Origin: Butyrivibrio sp. MC2021 | Lineage (GTDB): Bacteria > Bacillota > Clostridia > Lachnospirales > Lachnospiraceae | DNA length: 64,000 nt | Direction of reading: 5' to 3' | Assembly: GCF_000621605.1 (NCBI RefSeq) | Contig: NZ_JHXX01000001.1 | Coordinates: forward strand, 930,001 to 994,000 | Part shown: positions 56,972-64,000 of the stretch, one piece after another | Layout of the letters: each line of letters opens with the position of its first letter | How positions within the stretch are numbered: the first letter of the stretch is position 1 | Notes under the pieces: generated by a model | The model's input: the letters and a program-made list of their open reading frames with translations, nothing else | The model's database searches: none | What the model was told of the DNA's origin: nothing | Translations under genes and position numbers: made by a program

Positions 56972-57670
56972 TCAATCAGCCTCCTTCTTATTCTTTTTTG
57001 CCGCATTCATCTTTATCTTATTCATGATGGCGATCAGAAATGCCAGTACAAAGAAGGCTCCCGCCTGCTGAATAAAGATGCTGATGGGGCGATAGGTTGA
57101 AAGGAATGCTCCCACTGCGCCGGGAACCACTGTGCCTTCGCCAAGGATCTGAACATCAAAGGCTGTGCCTGCTCCGATGAATTCACGGATGAGACCGATA
57201 ACTGTGATAGCGCAGGTAAAGCCGATTCCCATTCCGATTCCGTCAAAGAATGAAGGAACAATGCCGTGTTTACTTGCATAGGCTTCCGCTCTTCCGAAGA
57301 TGATACAGTTAACAACAATAAGAGGAATGTATACGCCCAGAGCCTTATTCAGAGCCGGTACATAGGCCTTCATAAGAAGCTCAACCAGTGTAACGAAGGA
57401 AGCTATAACAACAATGAAGGAAGGAATTCTGACTGTTGAAGGAATCACCTTTCTAAGGGCTGAAATAACCGCATTACTAAGCGCCAGAACGAATGTGGTA
57501 GCCAGTCCCATTCCCAGGCCGTTGATAGCTGAAGATGTAACAGCCAGTGTGGGGCACATACCGATCATAAGTACCAGTGTGGGGTTTTCAGCAACAAGTC
57601 CGTTAAAAAATCTTTCAGCGGGAGTATCCTGTTTGAAGCCCAAAGCTCCTTTTTTTGCTTCTGTGCTCAT
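56972..57670 (-). CDS. rnfE: Electron transport complex subunit RnfE
   Basis: 232 residues. The RnfA/E-type polytopic fold, with GLVAENPTLVLMIGMCPTLA at the N-terminus and the conserved Cys. A strong GGAGG site at 7 nt. Overlaps rnfG by 1 nt. Confidence 0.95.
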   Translation of the reverse strand: MSTEAKKGALGFKQDTPAERFFNGLVAENPTLVLMIGMCPTLAVTSSAINGLGMGLATTFVLALSNAVISALRKVIPSTVRIPSFIVVIASFVTLVELLMKAYVPALNKALGVYIPLIVVNCIIFGRAEAYASKHGIVPSFFDGIGMGIGFTCAITVIGLIREFIGAGTAFDVQILGEGTVVPGAVGAFLSTYRPISIFIQQAGAFFVLAFLIAIMNKIKMNAAKKNKKEAD

Positions 57671-58278
57671 CAGTTTCCTCCTTTCAGTGCATTGTCAAAA
57701 TATGAAACCGCAGCGTTGACGCCCTCTGTTACAGCCTTTGAGGTTATGGTAGCTCCCGAAATAGCCTCGATCTGAGTATTCGGATCGGATACCTGACCAT
57801 TCTTGGCCACCGCAAACTGCTGGGCATCTTTATCCGCAAACTGTGGAACGATGACCTTCTGGGCATTCATTCCAAGTCCGGGAGTCTCAGCAATGGAGAT
57901 AATGGAGATTCCGTTTACTTTACTTTCATTGGTAATGCCAACGGTGTACTCAATGAAATCGCCATAGCCCTTGGACTTAACCTGGATAACATATCCGAGA
58001 ACATTTCCACTTCCGTCAACGGCAGATTTAACTGACTCGATGGCCACTCCGATATGAGATGATGCAACTTCCGAAGCCTTGACTTCATCAAGGTCCACAT
58101 CATTGAAGGTTGAAGCCGAAGCAAAAACGGACTGATTGGCCTTATCCTGTGCCAGCTTATCCTGATATGCTATTGGCTCTTTTGTTACCTGATAAACAAT
58201 TCCCAGAAGGACGCCTGCAACTAAGGTTATTGCAAACAGTATAAAGGCGTTTTTGATCATGCTTTTTGTATCATTCAT
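57670..58278 (-). CDS. rnfG: Electron transport complex subunit RnfG
   Basis: 202 residues. One N-terminal membrane helix, then the outside domain with the SGATITSKAVTEGVN motif whose Thr carries covalent FMN. Accepts electrons within the Rnf chain. Overlaps rnfD by 4 nt. Confidence 0.95.
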   Translation of the reverse strand: MNDTKSMIKNAFILFAITLVAGVLLGIVYQVTKEPIAYQDKLAQDKANQSVFASASTFNDVDLDEVKASEVASSHIGVAIESVKSAVDGSGNVLGYVIQVKSKGYGDFIEYTVGITNESKVNGISIISIAETPGLGMNAQKVIVPQFADKDAQQFAVAKNGQVSDPNTQIEAISGATITSKAVTEGVNAAVSYFDNALKGGN

Positions 58279-59222
58279 GCTTTTTTCGCCTCCTTCTTCG
58301 TTTTCTTGATTCCGAAGGCTCTCGGAATGGTGAACTTCTCAATAAGCGGAACAAGAAGATTTCCGATTACGATGGCAAAGGAAACGCCCTCTGCGTTGGC
58401 TCCGAAGATTCTGAAGATTCCGGTAAGAAGCCCCAGAATAAAGCCGTAGATATATTTACCCTTGGTGGTTATAGGACAGGTCACATAATCAGTCGCCATG
58501 AAGAAGGCCCCAAGCATAAGTCCGCCGCCTGCGATATGGGCTGAGATGTAGGACCAGTTAAAGCCGTACTGTCCAAAAAGGCCTACAAAGATCACAAAGG
58601 TAACAATATAGGTAAAAGGAATAACATAATCGATGACACCAACTGCAAAAAGGATCATGGCGCCGATGGCAATGCAGAGCATTGAGGTCTCGCCGATGGT
58701 TCCTCCGGTTCTACCGATGAGCATGTCCATAACATTGACTTCCATGCCGTTCTTAAGGTTTGCAAGAGGTGTTGCTCCTGTGTAAGTATCGGTAATAAAG
58801 TTGGTCATAAGAGCCGGGAAAGATATTACAAGGAAGCATCTTCCGCCCAGGGCAGGGTTCATAAAGTTCTGTCCCAGACCTCCAAAGATCTGTTTAACCA
58901 TGATTATTGCAAAGATACCGCCAAGAACCGGGATCCACCACGGCACTGTGGAGGGCAGGTTCATTCCAAGAAGGAGCCCGGTTACCACAGCAGATAGATC
59001 TCCAACGGTTACAGGCTTGTGCATAGCCTTCTCATAGATAAACTCCGAAAGCACGCAGGAAGCCACAGAAAGCAAAAGTATGATCAGCGCATCCACGCCA
59101 AAGTTGTAGATACCAAAGCCGGCTGCAGGAAGCAGGGCGATCACAACCCACATCATAATGTTTGAAGTGGTTGTCTTGGATCTGACATGGGGATTGGATG
59201 ACACTCTTCTTAAATCACTCAT
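58275..59222 (-). CDS. rnfD: Electron transport complex subunit RnfD
   Basis: 315 residues. About nine or ten membrane helices and the covalent-FMN loop TGATPLANL. It forms the membrane core that couples electron flow to ion export. Follows rnfC by 16 nt. Confidence 0.95.
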   Translation of the reverse strand: MSDLRRVSSNPHVRSKTTTSNIMMWVVIALLPAAGFGIYNFGVDALIILLLSVASCVLSEFIYEKAMHKPVTVGDLSAVVTGLLLGMNLPSTVPWWIPVLGGIFAIIMVKQIFGGLGQNFMNPALGGRCFLVISFPALMTNFITDTYTGATPLANLKNGMEVNVMDMLIGRTGGTIGETSMLCIAIGAMILFAVGVIDYVIPFTYIVTFVIFVGLFGQYGFNWSYISAHIAGGGLMLGAFFMATDYVTCPITTKGKYIYGFILGLLTGIFRIFGANAEGVSFAIVIGNLLVPLIEKFTIPRAFGIKKTKKEAKKA

Positions 59223-59238
59223 TTAATGATGTCCTCCC

Positions 59239-60555
59239 TCACTTTTTCCTATTTGCCAGCTGAATCTTTCTCATGCCCTTGATGAGCTGAGTAAGCTGAC
59301 GTCTTGCAGGGCAGATGTAACTGCAGCATCCGCACTCGCAGCACTCCATTCCGTACATGTTCAGGAATGTCTTTTCATCGTTATGTTCCACGGCATCTGC
59401 CAGATTCTTGGGGATAAGTCTCTCGGGACAAACCTCCACGCAGCGTGCACAGTTGATGCAGGCTGATGGCTCCATCTCGGAAACAGCATCCTGGGTGAGG
59501 CAGGTAAGAGCCGATGCAGTCTTGGTTGTGGGAACATCCAGATCAAAGATGGCAAATCCCATCATGGGACCGCCGGAAATGATCTTGGCAGGCTCGTGGG
59601 CGAAACCGCCGGCATCATCTACAAGCTCCCGGTAATTGGTTCCGATCCTTACCTTGTAGTTCCTGGGCTCTGTAATGGCGTCACCGGTGATGGTAACGAT
59701 TCTTTCCATAAGAGGTCTGCCCTCTTTTACTGCTCTGCAGACAGCACAAAGAGTATCAACATTGTCTACGATACAGCCCGCATCCGCAGGAAGCATCGAA
59801 GAGTTGATCTCTCTTCCGGTACAAGCATAAATAAGCATACGCTCAGCACCCTCAGGGTACTTGGTCTTTACTTCCTTTACGCTGATTTTCTCTTCATCTT
59901 TGGTTAATTCCTTGAACTTGGCGATACAGTCAGGCTTGTTGTCCTCAATGGCAAGAATTCCTCTTGCGTTGGGGAAGATGCTGACCGCAATCTTAAGACC
60001 TTCCAAAAGAAGCTCAGGTTCCTCGATCATACGTCTGTAATCAGATGTAAGATAAGGCTCACACTCTGAGCAATTGGCAATGACATAATCGATCTTGTCG
60101 GGTTCCTTCGGAGCAAACTTAACCGCTGTGGGGAAGCCTGCTCCTCCCATACCAACAACGCCGGCCTCTCTGACAGCTGCGATCTTGTCCTCAGCAGTCA
60201 TCTCCTCGTAGGGTTTAGCCGGTTTAAACTCTACTTCTTCGTACTGCTCATCGTTTTCCACGATGATGCTGTTACACATAGCACCGGTAGCAAGTCTTCT
60301 AGGTTCAATAGACTTCACAGTTCCGGATACAGTTGAAAAAATGTTTGCAGAAACAAATCCGCCTGCTTCCGCAATCTTCTGACCTGTAAGAACATGGTCC
60401 CCAACAGCCACTATGGGCTTGGCCGGTGCACCGATGTGCTGGGACAGCGGATAAACCAGCTCACCCTTCGGAAGCACAGACTTAATGGGCTTGTCCTTAG
60501 ACAGTTCTTTCCCCTCGTACGGATGGATTCCACCCTCAAACGTACCTCTTGCCAT
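59239..60555 (-). CDS. rnfC: Electron transport complex subunit RnfC
   Basis: 438 residues. Flavin/NADH-binding core (GMGGAGFPTAVKF) and two C-terminal 4Fe-4S clusters (CINCARCVEVCP and CCECGCCSYICP). It is the NADH-oxidising/reducing subunit at the cytoplasmic face. First gene of the operon, with a promoter about 100 nt upstream. The gene order CDGEAB is the clostridial type. Confidence 0.96.
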   Translation of the reverse strand: MARGTFEGGIHPYEGKELSKDKPIKSVLPKGELVYPLSQHIGAPAKPIVAVGDHVLTGQKIAEAGGFVSANIFSTVSGTVKSIEPRRLATGAMCNSIIVENDEQYEEVEFKPAKPYEEMTAEDKIAAVREAGVVGMGGAGFPTAVKFAPKEPDKIDYVIANCSECEPYLTSDYRRMIEEPELLLEGLKIAVSIFPNARGILAIEDNKPDCIAKFKELTKDEEKISVKEVKTKYPEGAERMLIYACTGREINSSMLPADAGCIVDNVDTLCAVCRAVKEGRPLMERIVTITGDAITEPRNYKVRIGTNYRELVDDAGGFAHEPAKIISGGPMMGFAIFDLDVPTTKTASALTCLTQDAVSEMEPSACINCARCVEVCPERLIPKNLADAVEHNDEKTFLNMYGMECCECGCCSYICPARRQLTQLIKGMRKIQLANRKK

Positions 60556-60657
60556 TTCCTACCCTTCTTTCGAATTTTTTTGAAGTGATCTGCGCCGAAA
60601 AGACGCTTCGGTGCGAAGAATCAACCCTTCTTTAAGTATACTAATTTTCGTGCAAAA

Positions 60658-60687
60658 ATTCTACTTTAATCAGATTTTTTCTGACAA
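60658..60687 (-). promoter_or_regulatory. Possible promoter of the rnf operon
   Basis: TTGTCA (60682-60687), 18 nt, TAGAAT (60658-60663) on the minus strand. A second -10-like box TATACT lies nearer the gene without a matching -35. Confidence 0.45.
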
Positions 60688-60786
60688 TTTGTCATTTTCA
60701 CAGGACAATTACCCATGCCACAAGTAATCCGGATTGTGGTAGAATATTGAAAGTAGGGGATTTCAGAAATATGGGAGAAGACAGGT

Positions 60787-61986
60787 ATGATAAAGACTAG
60801 TGAAGAACTGACATTTAAAGAAAATGAAATCATCGAGAAAATTCCCGGGATGGTGGGATACCCGGCAGAAGATATCCTGTTTCTGGACATCGAAACCACA
60901 GGACTGTCCGCCAAAACAGCCGGCCTCTACATGATAGGCGCTGCTTATTTCGAAAAGGGTCACTGGAGAAGCTGCCAGATGTTTGCGGAAAGCCCCGCAC
61001 AGGAGGCTGAACTTCTTCGTGATTTTATCAGCTTTGTAAAGGACTTCAAAGTCCTTGTTCACTTCAACGGGAACCGATTCGATATCCCTTTTCTGGAGAG
61101 CCGATTCGAGAAATACTTATTTGAGAGTCCAATGAAAAAGCTGGATTCTTTTGATATTTACAAAAAGATCTCACCTTATAAAAACCTGTTGGGCCTTCCT
61201 GACTGCAAGCAAAAGACTATAGAGCTCTATCTTGGAATAGACAGGGAGGATCAGTACGACGGAGGCAAGCTGATCCCCGTTTATCAGAGGTATACAGAGA
61301 GCAAATCCTCTGAGGACTTAAGACTCCTTTTGCTTCATAACGAAGAGGATATCAAGGGGCTGTTTGCGCTGCTTCCCATGCTGGTTTACGAAGATTTCTT
61401 CAAAAAATTCAAGAATCTTCCCACTCTGTCCGTCAGAACAGATGAGGAAATAGATGCCTCCAGATACTATGAGGACGATTTCGCCCTGCATCTTCCGGTT
61501 AAGGCCAGGAAGGTACAGGCCAACTATTACAACGATTTTGAGGGCAAGCAGAAAAAAGAAGTGTATATGAAGCTGTCCCTTCCGGTATCCCTGCCCTCCT
61601 CTCTCACCGGCAATTACGACGGCTGTTATTTTAAGGCAGAAGGGTCTGAGGCCACCTTGCGGGTTCCTCTCTATGAAGAAGAGCTCAAATATTTCTATGC
61701 CAATTACAAGGATTACTTCTATCTTCCCAAGGAGGATATGGCCATACACAAGTCAATTGCCAGCTTTGTAGACAAGGCCTACAGAGAAAACGCCACCGCC
61801 AGGAACTGCTACACCAGGAAAGAGGGCCAGTATCTCAAGGAATGGGACCTTGTATTTTCTCCTTTCTTCAAAAAAGACTATGAAGACAAGGATATCTATT
61901 TTGATCTTAATGAGAATATGAAAAAGAGCAGATTCGCCATGAGTCTGTACGCCTGTCATGTGATAGCCCATATTCTCGATGCGTAA
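60787..61986 (+). CDS. RNase H-like exonuclease domain protein (YprB family)
   Basis: 399 residues. The DEDD exonuclease motifs are ILFLDIETTGL (first Asp/Glu), VHFNGNRFDIPFLE (second Asp) and LLHNEEDIKGL (third Asp), as in YprB-type RNase H-fold proteins. The C-terminal ~190 residues are a second uncharacterised domain. Likely acts on a nucleic acid 3' end; the substrate is not known. GGGAGA site. sdaAB starts 11 nt downstream, so the two may share a transcript. Confidence 0.82.
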   Translation: MIKTSEELTFKENEIIEKIPGMVGYPAEDILFLDIETTGLSAKTAGLYMIGAAYFEKGHWRSCQMFAESPAQEAELLRDFISFVKDFKVLVHFNGNRFDIPFLESRFEKYLFESPMKKLDSFDIYKKISPYKNLLGLPDCKQKTIELYLGIDREDQYDGGKLIPVYQRYTESKSSEDLRLLLLHNEEDIKGLFALLPMLVYEDFFKKFKNLPTLSVRTDEEIDASRYYEDDFALHLPVKARKVQANYYNDFEGKQKKEVYMKLSLPVSLPSSLTGNYDGCYFKAEGSEATLRVPLYEEELKYFYANYKDYFYLPKEDMAIHKSIASFVDKAYRENATARNCYTRKEGQYLKEWDLVFSPFFKKDYEDKDIYFDLNENMKKSRFAMSLYACHVIAHILDA

Positions 61987-61997
61987 AGGAATTTTAT

Positions 61998-62666
61998 ATG
62001 AACGTTTTTGATATCATCGGCCCTGTCATGATAGGCCCCTCCAGTTCACACACCGCAGGAGCAGTCAGAATCGGCATGGTCGTCAACAAAATAATGAACG
62101 AAATGCAGCCGGAAAGCGTGGAAGTTACGCTATCCGGTTCTTTTGCCCAGACCTATAAAGGGCACGGCACCGACAGAGCAATTATGGCCGGAATTATGGG
62201 CTTTAGCTCAGACTCGGAGGAAATCAAGAGTGCCCTGGAAATAGCCTCAGAAAGGGGCATCAAATACTCTTTTATCAGGAAAAATATCCCGGGAGCTCAC
62301 CCCAACACTGCTCTTATCAACTTCCTGATGCCGGACGGAACTTCAGGCAACGTCCTGGGGGCCAGTATCGGGGGCGGTAATATCAGAGTAGATCAGATCA
62401 ACGGCATGAAGGTGGAATTCAGCGGAGAAAAGAATACTCTTCTTATCATGCACAGAGATCAGCCGGGAGTCATTGCAGAGGTTACCAACTTCATGCATTT
62501 TTGCTACGGAAGCCTCAACATCTGCAACTTCCATTTGTCCCGTGAGGAGCGCGGGGGCAATGCCATTATGACCATCGAGATTGACCAGGCTCCGCCCTCA
62601 AGGCTCATCGAAGACCTCAAAAATCTCAAGGATGTGGACAACGCCATCCTTGTACGAAGAATCTAA
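61998..62666 (+). CDS. sdaAB: L-serine dehydratase, beta subunit
   Basis: 222 residues. The N-terminal SDH-beta domain opens FDIIGPVMIGPSSSHTAGAV, the family signature, and the C-terminal third is an ACT domain (MHRDQPGVIAEVTNFM). With the alpha subunit it deaminates serine to pyruvate and ammonia. AAGGA site. The alpha gene follows after 21 nt. Confidence 0.95.
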   Translation: MNVFDIIGPVMIGPSSSHTAGAVRIGMVVNKIMNEMQPESVEVTLSGSFAQTYKGHGTDRAIMAGIMGFSSDSEEIKSALEIASERGIKYSFIRKNIPGAHPNTALINFLMPDGTSGNVLGASIGGGNIRVDQINGMKVEFSGEKNTLLIMHRDQPGVIAEVTNFMHFCYGSLNICNFHLSREERGGNAIMTIEIDQAPPSRLIEDLKNLKDVDNAILVRRI

Positions 62667-62687
62667 GTTATATCAGGGAATGAAAAT

Positions 62688-63578
62688 ATGCTTAAATACG
62701 AATCAATCGCCGAGCTTGTGGAAGCAGCCCGGCAGAATAATATAACCATCAGTGAGCTGGTCCTGAAGGACCAGGCAGACAGCATGGAGTTGTCCACCGA
62801 AGAGCTCTATGACAGGATGCTGAAAAGCTACGAAGTCATGAAAGAATCCGTAGGCCAGGGCATGAAAAAGGATCAGAAATCCATGTCAGGCCTCACCGGT
62901 GGCGAAGCCTATAAGGTAAAGAGCTACGCCGAACGCACAGGAGGCGGCCTATGCGGCTCATTTATTTCAGGAGCCATTGCCAGGTCCCTTGCGGTGGCCG
63001 GCTGCAACGCCTCCATGGGAAGGATCGTTGCAGCTCCCACCGCCGGAAGCTGCGGTATTTTACCCGGTTGCCTCATATCACTTCAGGAGGAACATGACCT
63101 TCCTGAAGAAAAAGTTGTCATGTCCATGTTTACCGCCGGAGCCATAGGAATGGTAATAGCTTCAAAAGCAAGTATCGCCGGTGCCGAAGGAGGCTGTCAG
63201 GCAGAGTGCGGAAGTGCATCAGCCATGGCCGCCGCTGCCATGGTGGAACTTATGGGCGGAACCCCGGCCCAGTGCGCAGATGCCTGCGCCATAGCCATTT
63301 CCAGTCAGATGGGCCTTGTATGCGATCCGGTGGCAGGTCTTGTGGAGATTCCATGTATAAAGAGAAATGCTTCCGGTGTGATGATAGCCTTTTCCAGCGC
63401 AGAGATAGCTCTTGCAGAGGTAGGCTCCAGGATTCCTGCAGACGAATGCCTGGATGCCATGAGGGAAGTTGGAAATGCCCTTCCCACCTCACTTAAGGAG
63501 ACGGCAGGGGGCGGTCTTGCCACCACTCCCACGGGAATCAGGCTTAAAAAAGAGATATTCGGAACCGAAAACCAGTAA
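62688..63578 (+). CDS. sdaAA: L-serine dehydratase, iron-sulfur alpha subunit
   Basis: 296 residues. The SDH-alpha core includes IVAAPTAGSCGILPGCL and AGAEGGCQAECGSASAM and the later VCDPVAGLVEIPC, whose cysteines bind the oxygen-labile 4Fe-4S cluster that acts as Lewis acid. The split alpha/beta form is typical of anaerobic clostridia. Confidence 0.95.
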   Translation: MLKYESIAELVEAARQNNITISELVLKDQADSMELSTEELYDRMLKSYEVMKESVGQGMKKDQKSMSGLTGGEAYKVKSYAERTGGGLCGSFISGAIARSLAVAGCNASMGRIVAAPTAGSCGILPGCLISLQEEHDLPEEKVVMSMFTAGAIGMVIASKASIAGAEGGCQAECGSASAMAAAAMVELMGGTPAQCADACAIAISSQMGLVCDPVAGLVEIPCIKRNASGVMIAFSSAEIALAEVGSRIPADECLDAMREVGNALPTSLKETAGGGLATTPTGIRLKKEIFGTENQ

Positions 63579-63601
63579 ATGGTCCATGCCAAATAACACA
63601 C

Positions 63602-63642
63602 AAAAAAGGAATGTGTCTACAGCAGTAAACACATTCCTTTTA
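63602..63642. terminator. Bidirectional terminator between sdaAA and cheR
   Basis: AAAGGAATGTGT (63605-63616) with ACACATTCCTTT (63629-63640), 12-nt loop, T-rich on both strands. It serves sdaAA on the plus strand and cheR on the minus strand. Confidence 0.9.
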
Positions 63643-63663
63643 TTATCTCATTTCATTCAACAT

Positions 63664-64000
63664 TTACATGGGCTTCTCATAGTAGAAGGAGTTCTTACGA
63701 ACAAAGCCTATGTCCTTGTAGTTAACGATCTGCTCTGTACTTCCGATAAAGAGGATTCCGCCGGGCTTAAGGTTTGCATAATACTTTCTGAAGATATCGT
63801 CCTTAGCTTCCTCTGTGAAGTAGATAAGCACGTTTCTGCACACGATAAGGTGGCAATCCTTCGGATAGGGATCTCTCAGAAGATCAGCCTGCTTGAAAGT
63901 AACTCGCGATGTGATCTCACTGGATACCTTCATTCTTCCGTCAGGAGTCTCTGTGAAATATTTCTTCTTGAATTCCTCAGGAACTCCGGCAACTTCCTTT
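63664..64000 (-). CDS. cheR: Chemotaxis methyltransferase CheR, C-terminal part (cut by window edge)
   Basis: Only the last ~111 codons are inside the window. The CheR signature DCHLIVCRNVLIYFTEEA and the following GGILFIGSTEQI are clear. CheR transfers methyl groups from SAM to glutamates of chemoreceptors during adaptation. With flgE it indicates chemotactic motility. Confidence 0.92.
   Translation of the reverse strand, partial: KEVAGVPEEFKKKYFTETPDGRMKVSSEITSRVTFKQADLLRDPYPKDCHLIVCRNVLIYFTEEAKDDIFRKYYANLKPGGILFIGSTEQIVNYKDIGFVRKNSFYYEKPM

Overview
The window looks like chromosomal DNA of a low-to-moderate GC, motile, anaerobic Firmicute of the Lachnospiraceae, most like Butyrivibrio or a close relative. 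This is an inference. It rests on a clostridial-order rnfCDGEAB operon, a dgt-dnaG-rpoD-trmK block, an oxygen-labile two-subunit serine dehydratase, MecA, sortase-assembled pili, flagellar hook and CheR genes, a DUF6465-type protein and consensus Shine-Dalgarno sites. No phage, insertion sequence or CRISPR array is visible. Most genes are on the minus strand.

Layout. 1-3.3 kb: a pectin/uronate operon (kduI-kduD-eda-kdgK) with a good promoter, in which eda carries a fused glyoxalase-like domain. 3.5-4.2 kb: RNase P RNA with a near-perfect promoter and a 97-nt inverted repeat behind it. 4.2-5.7 kb: an ECF sigma factor and probable anti-sigma. 5.9-12.8 kb: TGS-uridine kinase fusion, trmK, rpoD with a long repetitive Lys/Ala/Glu extension, dnaG, and a dGTPase-like gene that probably starts at TTG. 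12.9-18.3 kb: a surface-adhesin operon with a terminator in its leader. 18.3-21.7 kb: lipoprotein, an internally deleted GNAT, an epimerase, a GNAT and a 56-codon gene. 21.8-27.4 kb: a 1685-residue DUF4132-type protein and its 139-residue partner. 27.4-30.7 kb: LysR regulator divergent from a three-gene ABC-2 exporter. 30.7-38.1 kb: DUF362 protein, three tRNA-Leu genes with an unusual hairpin repeat, HAD phosphatase, carB and a CapA-type protein. 38.2-41.5 kb: MATE transporter, small membrane protein, arginase-fold enzyme, mecA. 41.7-52.9 kb: a seven-gene sortase pilus operon. 53-64 kb: flgE, cysE, rnfCDGEAB, a YprB-like nuclease, sdaAB-sdaAA and a partial cheR.

The two most interesting signals are non-coding. 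(1) The pilus operon leader contains a recognisable c-di-GMP-I (GEMM-I) aptamer followed by an intrinsic terminator, which places surface pili under second-messenger control. (2) A ~110-122 bp element occurs three times next to tRNA-Leu(AAG) genes. It folds as two near-identical hairpins with 15-nt loops and a conserved T.T mismatch, plus a third small hairpin, and the differences between copies are compensatory, so structure is under selection. I do not recognise it.

Functional picture: uronate breakdown feeds KDPG-type aldol cleavage; Rnf couples ferredoxin oxidation to ion export; two cell-surface systems (pilus, adhesin) and motility genes fit a fibre- or mucus-associated gut or rumen lifestyle. 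All functions are assigned from sequence motifs read by eye; no database search was run.
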